Of a stretch of DNA of 64,000 nt, positions 41,710 to 49,743 are shown piece after piece (the first letter of the stretch is position 1; each line of letters begins with the position of its first letter). The notes below the pieces were generated by a model, which saw only the letters and a list, made by a program, of their open reading frames with translations, was not told the DNA's origin and did not search any database. Position numbers and translations under genes: made by a program. Source of the DNA: Mucilaginibacter sp. L294 (GTDB taxonomy: Bacteria > Bacteroidota > Bacteroidia > Sphingobacteriales > Sphingobacteriaceae); assembly GCF_001636615.1 (NCBI RefSeq), contig NZ_LGEK01000019.1, positions 124,001 to 188,000 on the forward strand, given 5' to 3'.

Positions 41710-42045
41710 ATTGGTGATCGCCAAAGGCTGCTTCATATTTTAGATGCGATAAATGAAATACAATCGTACACCGAAAATACCGATATTAAATCTTTTCTTG
41801 AAAACTCCATGATGAGATTTGCTTGTGTAAAGCAAATAGAAATAATTGGAGAGGCCGCAAATTTTATCACCACAGAAAATAAAGAATTATTTACAGATAC
41901 AGAATGGCGGCAAATAGTAGGAATGCGCCATGTACTTGTACACGAATATTTTGGTATAGATTTTAACTTAATATGGCAGGTAATTATTGGTGATTTGCCC
42001 AACCTGAAAGAGAAAATATCAACTGTACTTTTAAAGCCTTTGTAA
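41710..42045 (+). CDS. hepT: HEPN-domain toxin HepT (DUF86 type), with frameshifted or non-canonical start
   Basis: The frame from 41710 encodes IGDRQRLLHILDAINEIQSY and continues through KQIEIIGEAANF to the catalytic RHVLVHEY (RX4HXY) and then to the stop at 42045, about 111 residues, full length for HepT. No ATG opens this frame before 41809, which would remove a third of the domain. An ATG at 41699 overlapping the mntA end would give MRGK-IGDRQ if one more A stood in the AAA run at 41708-41710, so a one-base deletion (or an ATT start at 41710) is likely. HepT is an RNase toxin that the MntA antitoxin blocks by AMPylation of the motif tyrosine. Confidence 0.75.
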   Translation: MGDRQRLLHILDAINEIQSYTENTDIKSFLENSMMRFACVKQIEIIGEAANFITTENKELFTDTEWRQIVGMRHVLVHEYFGIDFNLIWQVIIGDLPNLKEKISTVLLKPL

Positions 42046-42108
42046 TAAAATTAATAGATTACAGTTTCTTTTTTATTGGTAATTTCATCACCTGAATCAA
42101 TCACCCCA

Positions 42109-43947
42109 ATGAAAAAAATATTTTTACTGGCTGCAGCCACATTTTTTGCGTTTGATGCAACTGCGCAAACCAAAGTGCGCAATGAAGTTTACTACACCGT
42201 TTCTTTCCCCAATGCCACCCACCACGAGGCCGAAATAACTATGACGCTTACCGATGTTGGGCGAGGCACGTTGCGTGTACGCATGAGCCGCTCGTCGGCG
42301 GGGCGTTACGCCACGCACGAGTTTGGCAAGAACGTATATAACGTGCGGGCCAAAGATCTTGACGGGGAAGAACTAACTGTAAAACAGGTAGAAGGCGATG
42401 TTTATGAGATTGCCAATCGCAGTAATGTTGTAAAAGTAAGCTATACGCTTTTTGGTAACCATACCGATGGCACTTATGCAAGTATTGATGCCAGCCACGC
42501 GCATTTAAATATGCCCGCGAGCTTTATGTGGGCCGAAGGTTTGGCAAACAGGCCGATAAGGTTTGAATTTGTTGATATTGATAAGCTGGGCTGGAAAGTA
42601 GCCACTCAGTTAAAGAACGAGGGCGCTAATGTTTACAGCGCGCCCGATCTGCAATACATGATGGATAGCCCAACCGAGCTTGCTGATGTTAAAACAAGCT
42701 ATTGGGACCTGGTAAATACAAACGGCAAAAAGCAAAAAATGGGCATAGCTGTGCACTCTGATGACGACCAGGCAACCGTAGATAATTTTGCCAAAATGGT
42801 ACAAAAGATTGTGCTGGAAGAACGCGCCGTATTTGGCGAGCAGCCCGATTATGATTTTGGCAGCTATACTTTTTTGGATGATGTACACTCAACTAATTTT
42901 GGTGATGGTATGGAACACCGCAACTCTACCAGTATAGTTGATGTGGCCGATAAAATTGCCGGTAACGAAAAATATCTTTTAGGCACTTACTCGCACGAGT
43001 TTTTCCATAGCTGGAATGTAGAGCGCATCCGCCCTAAATCATTAGAGCCCTTTAATTTTGAGCACGCCAACATGAGCAGCGAGCTTTGGTTTGCTGAGGG
43101 CTTTACCCAGTATTACGGCGAAATGCTTTTAGTGCGCAGCGGCTTTAATACTGTCGACGAATACGTGCCTACTATTGCAGGTTTAATTAACTCGGTTACG
43201 GCATCCCCGGCACCGGGCAAATATCCGCAAACGCAAATGAGCCGTTACGCGGTGTTTACAGATGCGGGTGTAGCCATTGATGCTACCAATTACGCTAATA
43301 CATTCACCAGTTACTATTATTACGGTGGCGCTACCGCCCTTGCGCTTGATCTGCGTTTGCGCAGCGAGTTTAAAGTTACACTTGATGATTACATGCGCCA
43401 GGTTTGGCTGGCCTACGGTAAAACTGGTAAACCATATACCATTCCCGATCTGCAGGCGGTGTTGGCCAAAGTTACCACCCCTAAATTTGCCGCGGCATTT
43501 TTTACCGATTATATATACGGTGTAAAAAAGGAAGATTACCAGGCATTATTGGCAAACGCGGGCTTACTTTTACAAAAAGCACAGCCGGGCAAAGGCTGGC
43601 TGGGCCGTGTGCAAAGTAAGCCATCAAACGGTGGGTTAATGATAACCGGTTCTACCGCATCTAACACCCCGATCTACAAAGCAGGGATTGATGCAGGTGA
43701 TATCATCCTGAAAATTAACGGGCAGGAAGCAAAAACAGCAACTGCCTTTACTGATGCGGTAAAAGACAAAAAGCCGGGCGATAAGATTGCCGTAAGCTAC
43801 AAGAACCGTACAGGTAACCACGAAGCGACTATTGTTTTAGAAGAGAGCCCCGCTTATGAGGTAGTAACCTTTGAAAAAGCGGGTAAAGAATTAACACAAC
43901 AACAAAAAGATTTCCGCAGCAGCTGGTTATCATCAAAAGTTAAATAA
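42109..43947 (+). CDS. Exported M61 family metallopeptidase with PDZ domain
   Basis: A 612-residue protein read from the ATG at 42109, start of a signal peptide (MKKIFLLAAATFFAFDATAQ). Residues 20-180 are the N-terminal M61 beta domain. The zinc motif is SHEFFHSWNVERIRP (about residues 295-309, HExxH), with the third ligand Glu in ELWFAEGFTQYYGE. A C-terminal PDZ domain (about 510-600, IDAGDIILKINGQEAKT) completes it. M61 enzymes are glycyl-type aminopeptidases. It is followed at 0 bp spacing by an M28 peptidase gene, a natural peptidase operon. Confidence 0.9.
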   Translation: MKKIFLLAAATFFAFDATAQTKVRNEVYYTVSFPNATHHEAEITMTLTDVGRGTLRVRMSRSSAGRYATHEFGKNVYNVRAKDLDGEELTVKQVEGDVYEIANRSNVVKVSYTLFGNHTDGTYASIDASHAHLNMPASFMWAEGLANRPIRFEFVDIDKLGWKVATQLKNEGANVYSAPDLQYMMDSPTELADVKTSYWDLVNTNGKKQKMGIAVHSDDDQATVDNFAKMVQKIVLEERAVFGEQPDYDFGSYTFLDDVHSTNFGDGMEHRNSTSIVDVADKIAGNEKYLLGTYSHEFFHSWNVERIRPKSLEPFNFEHANMSSELWFAEGFTQYYGEMLLVRSGFNTVDEYVPTIAGLINSVTASPAPGKYPQTQMSRYAVFTDAGVAIDATNYANTFTSYYYYGGATALALDLRLRSEFKVTLDDYMRQVWLAYGKTGKPYTIPDLQAVLAKVTTPKFAAAFFTDYIYGVKKEDYQALLANAGLLLQKAQPGKGWLGRVQSKPSNGGLMITGSTASNTPIYKAGIDAGDIILKINGQEAKTATAFTDAVKDKKPGDKIAVSYKNRTGNHEATIVLEESPAYEVVTFEKAGKELTQQQKDFRSSWLSSKVK

Positions 43948-45255
43948 ATGAGAATAAAAATTTTAATAGCGATAACCGCTTTAGCCGCAGCGCCCGTACT
44001 AGGTTTTTGCCAGGATGTAAACAAACTGATCAAACAGGATGATGTGGAACGCATTATTAAAACCCTTAGTGCCGACGATATGGAAGGCCGCGCCACATTT
44101 AGCCGTGGCATTGAAAAAGCCGCTACTTTTATAGAGGGCGAATTTAAGGCAGCAGGTTTAAAACCGTTTACGGGTAACACCGGCTTTCGCCAAAGCTTTA
44201 ACATGGTGCGTACCACGCCAGTTAGCGCAAAGGTTACCTTAAATGGTACTGATGTAACAGCCGAAAGCTTTGTCATGGGTGCATCTTCATCATTTAACTG
44301 GACGAGTACTGCGGGGATAGAGGTTGTAAAAATCACCGCCGATAAAAACTTTATAAGCGAATACCAGGCGCTGGCAGCCAGCGATAAAAAAGCGCTGGTA
44401 CTGGTAGATACCAGTTTTGCAAAGATATTTGACAGGATAGCCCCACGTGCAAAAAGGGGCGGTACGTCGTTTAAGTCGGCAACGGCGGTTGATAAAGCGC
44501 TTGTGTTTGTATTGGGCGTGCCCGATGATGTAAAAACCCTTGCCGTAAATTACGAGGCTACTATAAAAGAGCAGCCTTTATTTAATGTGGTAGGTGTTAT
44601 CCCGGGTAAATCAAAACCGAACGAATATGTAGTTTTTGGTGGGCATTATGATCACCTTGGGATATTGAAACCAATGGAAGGGGATAGTATTGCCAACGGC
44701 GCCGATGATGATGCATCGGGCACAACAGCGGTTATTACCCTGGCCAAATATTACAAAAAACTAAACAATAACGAGCGCACACTCATATTTGTAGCCTTTA
44801 CTGCCGAAGAAACCGGCGGTTACGGGTCACAATATTTTTCAAAGCAATTAGATCCTGATAAGGTAGTGACTTTGTTTAATATTGAGATGATAGGTAAACC
44901 AGCTAAGTTTGGTGAGAACTCGGCGTTTATAACTGGCTTTGAGCGGTCAGATTTTGGTACTATCCTGCAAAAAAACCTGGAAGGCACGGCCTTTAAGTTT
45001 TATCCCGACCCATACCCCGAGCAAAACCTGTTTTACCGCAGTGATAATGCAACGCTGGCAGCTTTAGGGGTACCCGCGCACACCATATCAACCGACCAGA
45101 TCCCTACGGATAAGCTTTACCATACCGTAAAGGATGAATACAGCAGCCTGGATGTAAATAATATTGTGGCCACTATCCGAGCTATCGCGTTAAGTTCGCG
45201 CAGTATTGTGTCGGGTAAGGATACGCCTACCAGGATCCCGAAGCTGGAGAAATAA
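43948..45255 (+). CDS. Exported M28 family zinc aminopeptidase
   Basis: A 435-residue protein with a signal peptide (MRIKILIAITALAAAPVLGF). The M28 domain carries VVFGGHYDHLGI (about residues 228-239, zinc His), NGADDDASGTTAV (bridging Asp), VAFTAEETGGYGS (catalytic and zinc Glu, about 286) and a C-terminal histidine in LYHTVKDEYSS. A protease-associated region lies between about 95 and 190. It should trim N-terminal residues from exported peptides, together with the upstream M61 enzyme. Confidence 0.9.
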   Translation: MRIKILIAITALAAAPVLGFCQDVNKLIKQDDVERIIKTLSADDMEGRATFSRGIEKAATFIEGEFKAAGLKPFTGNTGFRQSFNMVRTTPVSAKVTLNGTDVTAESFVMGASSSFNWTSTAGIEVVKITADKNFISEYQALAASDKKALVLVDTSFAKIFDRIAPRAKRGGTSFKSATAVDKALVFVLGVPDDVKTLAVNYEATIKEQPLFNVVGVIPGKSKPNEYVVFGGHYDHLGILKPMEGDSIANGADDDASGTTAVITLAKYYKKLNNNERTLIFVAFTAEETGGYGSQYFSKQLDPDKVVTLFNIEMIGKPAKFGENSAFITGFERSDFGTILQKNLEGTAFKFYPDPYPEQNLFYRSDNATLAALGVPAHTISTDQIPTDKLYHTVKDEYSSLDVNNIVATIRAIALSSRSIVSGKDTPTRIPKLEK

Positions 45256-45278
45256 TCCAGATACAATCGACAGATATT

Positions 45279-45308
45279 GTAAGGCCCAAACAATTGTTTG
45301 GGCCTTAC
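45279..45308 (+). terminator. Strong palindromic terminator
   Basis: GTAAGGCCCAAACAA and TTGTTTGGGCCTTAC form a perfect 30-nt palindrome 23 bp after the M28 stop, followed by TGTTTAAAA. Confidence 0.85.
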
Positions 45309-45339
45309 TGTTTAAAAGCTAAATTAATCCAGGAATACT

Positions 45340-46188
45340 ATGCAATGGTTTGGCAGGCGCGAAAGCAGTAATACAGAAGATGGCAGTGCAAGCGGTGGCC
45401 GCGGCCTGGCCCTTGGCGGCGGGGTGGTAGGCATTATAGCAGCCGCTATTTATTTTTTTACCGGGATAGACCCATCAGCCGTGCTCAACCAGGTACAGGG
45501 CAATAATGCGCCGCAAGAGAATAACAAACAGGTTGTGCCTGATACCAAAGAGAAAAAATTTGCCAAGGTTATTTTTGCCGATACTGAAGATGTTTGGAAT
45601 AAGTTATTCAGCGATATGGGCAAAACGTATCAGGAGCCCAAGCTCCACTTCTTCCAGGAAGCTGTAAGCACTGCCTGCGGTCAGGCTGGTGCAGAAACCG
45701 GCCCGTTCTATTGCCCCGGCGATCAGAAAGTATATCTCGACCTGTCGTTCTTTAATGAGCTTTCTCAAAAATTTGGCGCCGCCGGCGATTTTGCCCAGGC
45801 CTATGTAATAGCCCATGAGGTTGGCCACCATGTGCAGGATCTGCTCGGCCTGTCGGCCAAAATGGAACAGGCAAGGCAGCAACTCAGCAAAACGGAATAC
45901 AATAAATTATCGGTGAAGCTGGAGCTTCAAGCCGACTTTTATGCAGGCATCTGGGCGCATTACGAGCAACAAATGAAAAACGTGCTCTACCCCGGTGATA
46001 TTGAGGAAGCCCTTAACGCCGCCCACCAAATTGGCGACGACCGGCTGCAGAAAGAGTACCAGGGCGAAGTGCGCCCCGATAGCTTTACCCACGGCACCAG
46101 CGCCCAGCGTATGTATTGGTTTAAAAAGGGATTTGAAACAGGTGATTTAAAGCAAGGCAATACTTTTGCGGGTACGGATATGGAGTAG
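45340..46188 (+). CDS. YpfJ family neutral zinc metallopeptidase
   Basis: A 282-residue protein with one N-terminal membrane segment (GGGVVGIIAAAIYFFTG, about residues 28-44) and a peptidase domain. The zinc motif is VIAHEVGHHVQDLLG (about 158-172, HExxH), followed by QADFYAGIWAHYE with the third ligand. The conserved GPFYCPGDQKVYLDLSFF is characteristic of the YpfJ (PF04228) family. N-terminal MQWFGRRESSNTEDG and the Gly-rich stretch before the helix are typical. The active site faces the periplasm by prediction. Confidence 0.9.
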   Translation: MQWFGRRESSNTEDGSASGGRGLALGGGVVGIIAAAIYFFTGIDPSAVLNQVQGNNAPQENNKQVVPDTKEKKFAKVIFADTEDVWNKLFSDMGKTYQEPKLHFFQEAVSTACGQAGAETGPFYCPGDQKVYLDLSFFNELSQKFGAAGDFAQAYVIAHEVGHHVQDLLGLSAKMEQARQQLSKTEYNKLSVKLELQADFYAGIWAHYEQQMKNVLYPGDIEEALNAAHQIGDDRLQKEYQGEVRPDSFTHGTSAQRMYWFKKGFETGDLKQGNTFAGTDME

Positions 46189-46214
46189 CTAAAACTAACT
46201 TATAGCAAAACCAA

Positions 46215-46240
46215 GCGTTCACGTTCACTGCCGTGAACGC
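46215..46240 (-). repeat. GTTCACGGC palindromic repeat, copy 2
   Basis: Read on the minus strand this is GCGTTCACGGCAGTGAACG followed by TGAACGC, matching 10391-10416 at 24 of 26 positions. It lies 27 bp after the YpfJ-type gene. The remainder of the 306-bp gap to 46495 holds a small palindrome and another repeat and no gene. Confidence 0.8.
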
Positions 46241-46365
46241 TGTAATTATTTGTAAGTATCTTATAACCAGGTGTTTTTATTTTCGGCTACTTACAAAAGA
46301 AGGCCACCATTGCTGGGAACAGCACCGGTGGTTATCGTGAGTGTGGACGCTCACATCATAAATCA

Positions 46366-46385
46366 TTCAAGCGTTGACGCTTGAA
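46366..46385. repeat. Short perfect palindrome
   Basis: TTCAAGCGT and ACGCTTGAA are exact complements around TG. It sits in the repeat-filled gap after the YpfJ-type gene; no T-run follows. Confidence 0.7.
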
Positions 46386-46399
46386 CGGGCGTTAGATTT

Positions 46400-46492
46400 G
46401 TCATCCTGGCGAGATAGCGAGGATCTATTAATGAACTATGCATAGCCGTTTAGGATGTCGGCTAATAGATGCTTCACGATGTTCAGCATGAC
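46400..46492. repeat. Imperfect palindromic repeat, GTCATCCTGG/CAGCATGAC type
   Basis: Ends GTCATCCTGG (46400) and TTCAGCATGAC (to 46492) pair with few mismatches, and inner arms GATCTATTA and TAATAGATG also pair. It lies at the 3' end of the plsC-like gene. The GTCAT...ATGAC ends relate it to the two larger families in this window. Confidence 0.75.
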
Positions 46493-46494
46493 AA

Positions 46495-47238
46495 TCAGGA
46501 GTGCTGTGGGTCAACCTTCGCCCTTATCCTGTCTTCCGCTTGTTGAACTAACTCATCAACAGGGGTTGTTCCCGGCTCAATGGGCTCAAGCACTTCCCAC
46601 TTCATGGGGGTGAAGGTATTTAGGGGGTACAATCCGTAGCGGATCATCTTCCATGAATCGGTAATGGCAACTGGTACTAAAAGCGCATTCGGGCATTTTT
46701 TTAACAGCGTGGCAACACCCGCCGCCTGGAACTTTTTTACCCGGCCATCCTGCGAGCGCGTCCCCTCAGGGAATATCATAGCGCCCCAGTTATTTTCTTT
46801 CATCCGGCCGGCAAATTTCACCAGTTCGGTGATGGATTGGCGCGGGTCTTTCCTGTCGATATTGGCACCGCCGCCATGCCTTAAATTAAAAGAGATAGAC
46901 GGGATACCTTTAGTCAGCTCAACCTTTGATACAAACTTGGCGTGGTATTTACGCAGGTAGTAGATCATCGGCGGGATATCAAACAGGCTTTGGTGGTTGG
47001 CAATAAATATAATGGGCCTGCCAATGGGTAGGTTTTGTTTGTTGATAAAAGTGATGCGATTACCTACAATATAGGCCGTATGCACTAAAAAGAAGTTCAG
47101 GATATCTACTGAGCGCTTATGCGCGCTGTACCCACCCAGTTTTAAACACAGCCATTGTACCGGGTGAAAGATCACCAGGAATAAAAAGAATGCTAAAATT
47201 GCAAACGGGGACAGGATGTAGCCAAAAAACTTCTTCAT
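46495..47238 (-). CDS. plsC: 1-acyl-sn-glycerol-3-phosphate acyltransferase (PlsC family)
   Basis: A 247-residue membrane-bound acyltransferase. One N-terminal hydrophobic segment (about residues 8-25) is followed by the catalytic HX4D in FIANHQSLFDIPP (about 80-92) and the phosphate-binding FPEGTRSQDG (about 155-164). A conserved PVAI segment follows (LLVPVAITDSW). It transfers an acyl chain to lysophosphatidic acid in membrane lipid synthesis. Monocistronic; the next same-strand gene is the Nudix gene 47 bp upstream. Confidence 0.87.
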   Translation of the reverse strand: MKKFFGYILSPFAILAFFLFLVIFHPVQWLCLKLGGYSAHKRSVDILNFFLVHTAYIVGNRITFINKQNLPIGRPIIFIANHQSLFDIPPMIYYLRKYHAKFVSKVELTKGIPSISFNLRHGGGANIDRKDPRQSITELVKFAGRMKENNWGAMIFPEGTRSQDGRVKKFQAAGVATLLKKCPNALLVPVAITDSWKMIRYGLYPLNTFTPMKWEVLEPIEPGTTPVDELVQQAEDRIRAKVDPQHS

Positions 47239-47285
47239 CAGGGCCGCAAATTTAATTTTTTTTTGAGGATTTGATAATCGCGAAT

Positions 47286-47846
47286 TTACAAAGTGTTCTC
47301 TAACTGCATTAAACGTGCTTTTAATACCGCCGCTACCGCTAATGAATCGGTTATTTCACCGCCGCAAACCATCTTGTAAACGTCCTCAAACGCCATTTTT
47401 TTCACCACAAGCTGCTCAGTGTCCTCCGGTTCGGCTTCGTGCTGTTCCAGTCCGCGGGCAATATACAGGATACAAAGCTCATCACTTACTGAGTTGGAGA
47501 GGTGCATCCGTTGGATCTCCGTCCACCGCGAGGCTTTTAGCCCGGTTTCTTCCAGCAGCTCCCGCTTGGCAGACTCCAGCGGGTCGACACCGATGATGCC
47601 GCCACCCTCGGGCAGTTCCCAGCTGTATTGGTTGAGGGTGAAACGATACTGGCCTACCAGGTAGGTGTTCATATCATCATCCAATGGCAAAATACCGATA
47701 GCGATATTTTTATAATGCACCTGCCCGTATATGCCCGGGTTACCCGATGGGTTGATCACCTGGTACTCGGTAACGTTTATCCATGGGTTATCGTAAACTT
47801 CCTTTTCTGATGTTATTTTCCAGGGGTTTGCTTCGGGGTGTTGCAT
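47286..47846 (-). CDS. Nudix hydrolase, ADP-ribose pyrophosphatase-like
   Basis: A 186-residue protein read from the ATG at 47846 (MQHPEANPWKITSEKEVYDN). A frame from 47933 would add 29 residues translated from a palindromic repeat (PRYARNDVEG), which I reject. The Nudix box is PEGGGIIGVDPLESAKRELL continuing to EETGL; the usual first Glu of the box is Val here, but the REUxEExGU half with its metal ligands is intact. The family hydrolyses ADP-ribose or similar nucleotide sugars. It is followed upstream by a repeat and divergent of nothing. Confidence 0.83.
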   Translation of the reverse strand: MQHPEANPWKITSEKEVYDNPWINVTEYQVINPSGNPGIYGQVHYKNIAIGILPLDDDMNTYLVGQYRFTLNQYSWELPEGGGIIGVDPLESAKRELLEETGLKASRWTEIQRMHLSNSVSDELCILYIARGLEQHEAEPEDTEQLVVKKMAFEDVYKMVCGGEITDSLAVAAVLKARLMQLENTL

Positions 47847-47908
47847 GAGAATAAAGGTAGTGGTTTTCGTGCTGTTTGTCCACCATGTTATTGCGAGTCT
47901 TCCCTCCA

Positions 47909-47995
47909 CGTCATTGCGAGCGTAGCGTGGCAATCTCTTTAGGACAAGTCGGCGAGATGCATGTCGAAGATTGCCACGCTACGCTCGCAATGACG
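47909..47995. repeat. GTCATTGCGAG palindromic repeat, copy 3
   Basis: A perfect 28-bp stem: CGTCATTGCGAGCGTAGCGT... (47909-47936) is the exact complement of 47968-47995, around a 31-nt loop, and the arms extend by CCAC/GTGG. A partial start (TTATTGCGAGTC) lies just left at 47888. Confidence 0.92.
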
Positions 47996-48010
47996 CGTGG
48001 AGGTTAGGGC

Positions 48011-48931
48011 CTAAACTTCCTTCCGTTTCAAATACCCCGGCACATTAACCAATAGTATGCCTGCTAAAATTACCAGCAGGCAAATAAGTTGCGCATGGTT
48101 AACAGGCTCGTTTACCAGCAGCCAGCCCAAAAATACGGCAACCACCGGGTTTACATAGGTGTGTGTGCTTACAATAGCAGGGGGCTTTATGCTGATAAGC
48201 CATATAAACGACAGGTAGGCCACTAACGAACCCATAACGATCAGAAATATCAGCCCGCCCCAGCCTTCGGCGGTTACATTGGCAAAATGGAAGCCGCGGT
48301 ACTCTCCTGTGCCTAAAACAACAATACCGCAGGCCAAGCCAGCTGCAAGCAACTGTACCGAGGCATTCATTACTGTTGAGCTTTCGCCTTTATTATCTTT
48401 TGTTATAAGAGAGCCCAGTACCCACATCAACGCGCTTACTATCACCACAATACTGGCGGTTGTTGCCATGGTTGATGTATTGGTTGCCGCCACGCCTAAC
48501 CGCAAAAAAAAGTAGATACCGGTAAACCCAATAAGTAAACCGCTGATGATATACTTGTTTGAAAAATACTGCGGCCAGCGTTTACGGTCTACCAGTAAAA
48601 ATATCAAGGGTTCGGTAGCTACCAGTATGGCGGCCTGCCCCGAGCTGATATATTGCTCGGCCCAAGCTATCATGCCCGTACCGCCAACCAGCATCATGGT
48701 GCCGCTAAGGGCATGGCGCCACAAGTATCGCCACTCGGGCAATTTTTCGCCTCTTAGTTTGCACCAGGTAAAAAGTATAATGCCTGCTATGGAGTACCGT
48801 AAACCCACCAGTATAAACGGAGGGAAACTTTTAAGCCCGTAAATAACCGCCAAATAGGTTGCGCCCCAGATAATGTATACGCTAAAAAATGCAAAGGCAA
48901 CCAGTAAAGGAGGTGCGGTGTTTTTAGTCAT
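48011..48931 (-). CDS. EamA family (DMT superfamily) transporter
   Basis: A 306-residue inner-membrane protein with ten hydrophobic segments in two EamA repeats. The first begins VYIIWGATYLAVIYGLKSFPPFILVGLRYSIAG (about residues 18-50) and the second near AYLSFIWLISIKPPAIVSTHTYVNPVVAVFLGWLLVNEP (about 233-271), both typical of YedA-type exporters. The substrate is not predictable. Its start overlaps the stop of the upstream DUF4184 gene by four bases. Confidence 0.88.
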   Translation of the reverse strand: MTKNTAPPLLVAFAFFSVYIIWGATYLAVIYGLKSFPPFILVGLRYSIAGIILFTWCKLRGEKLPEWRYLWRHALSGTMMLVGGTGMIAWAEQYISSGQAAILVATEPLIFLLVDRKRWPQYFSNKYIISGLLIGFTGIYFFLRLGVAATNTSTMATTASIVVIVSALMWVLGSLITKDNKGESSTVMNASVQLLAAGLACGIVVLGTGEYRGFHFANVTAEGWGGLIFLIVMGSLVAYLSFIWLISIKPPAIVSTHTYVNPVVAVFLGWLLVNEPVNHAQLICLLVILAGILLVNVPGYLKRKEV

Positions 48932-49662
48932 TTAAAGTTTATGAAGCTATTTTTGGCAAATAGCGAGGTCACAACCAGCCCGATTAATGAACCTGAAATT
49001 ATGGTAACTATAACGTTGCCAACTTGCTGTAAACTTAAACCGCCGCATAAGCGTAAACCGGTAACCGCCAGCATAACAATTACAAGAGTTATCCAATAGC
49101 CGGCAACACGTTCCTTTTTAGTTTCTATCCCCATTGGTAACCTAACAATAGTTATGATGATGACACAAGCACCCACAAAAGAGCTTATATGTTGAATTAT
49201 GTTGTACCATGCAAACTGGTGCTGCATCAAATAAACAGGTTGCTTTAATATTGGCAGATGTTCTACAAAATAACCGGCCGGATGAGTGAAGCCATCCCAA
49301 AGCAAATGCGAACCCGCCCCGATAAGTATTGAAATAATGACTATCAGGAGATAATATCCTCTGCGCGGGTTGGAATTGTTTTTAAAAGCCGATAGCCGTT
49401 TATTTAAATATACGGGCAAGTTGTCAATTAACTTTTCTTTTACTATCAAATTATAGATGGCCATTAACAAAAGCGCGAGTGGCAAATCAAACCAAAACAG
49501 CCCTGGTAAAGTATGGCTATATTTCGATTGAATTTTCATCCGAATAAAATATTCAAAATCTGGCGTTAGGCTTCCAGTAACAAGCGCAGTTAACGACAAC
49601 CACCGTTTGGGTAAATAATTTAGTGGCAATACAATAGCAGGATGCGAAAATGTAAAGGGCAT
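48928..49662 (-). CDS. DUF4184 family membrane protein
   Basis: A 244-residue protein with the DUF4184 N-terminal signature MPFTFSHPAIVLPLNYLP and the GSLTPDFEYFIRM segment (about residues 30-42), followed by about five hydrophobic helices and LLWDGFTHPAGYFVEHLPIL (about 118-137) that contains conserved His and Asp. Function unknown; the His/Asp pattern recalls metal-dependent membrane hydrolases. It overlaps the EamA gene, so the two are co-translated. Confidence 0.85.
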   Translation of the reverse strand: MPFTFSHPAIVLPLNYLPKRWLSLTALVTGSLTPDFEYFIRMKIQSKYSHTLPGLFWFDLPLALLLMAIYNLIVKEKLIDNLPVYLNKRLSAFKNNSNPRRGYYLLIVIISILIGAGSHLLWDGFTHPAGYFVEHLPILKQPVYLMQHQFAWYNIIQHISSFVGACVIIITIVRLPMGIETKKERVAGYWITLVIVMLAVTGLRLCGGLSLQQVGNVIVTIISGSLIGLVVTSLFAKNSFINFK

Positions 49663-49743
49663 TTATTTTTGTTTAACCAGGACTAAACAAAAATAGCGAT
49701 AAGTAGAACTTATCGCTATCATGTATTTTATCGCTCAAGTATA

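Noticed and set aside
41809-42045. Internal ATG as the start of HepT
   Set aside because: It removes about a third of the HEPN domain, and the conserved frame continues upstream to 41710.
45277-45284. TTGTAAGG as a fourth ECF promoter
   Set aside because: It is part of a perfect terminator palindrome and CGAC is absent 15 nt downstream.
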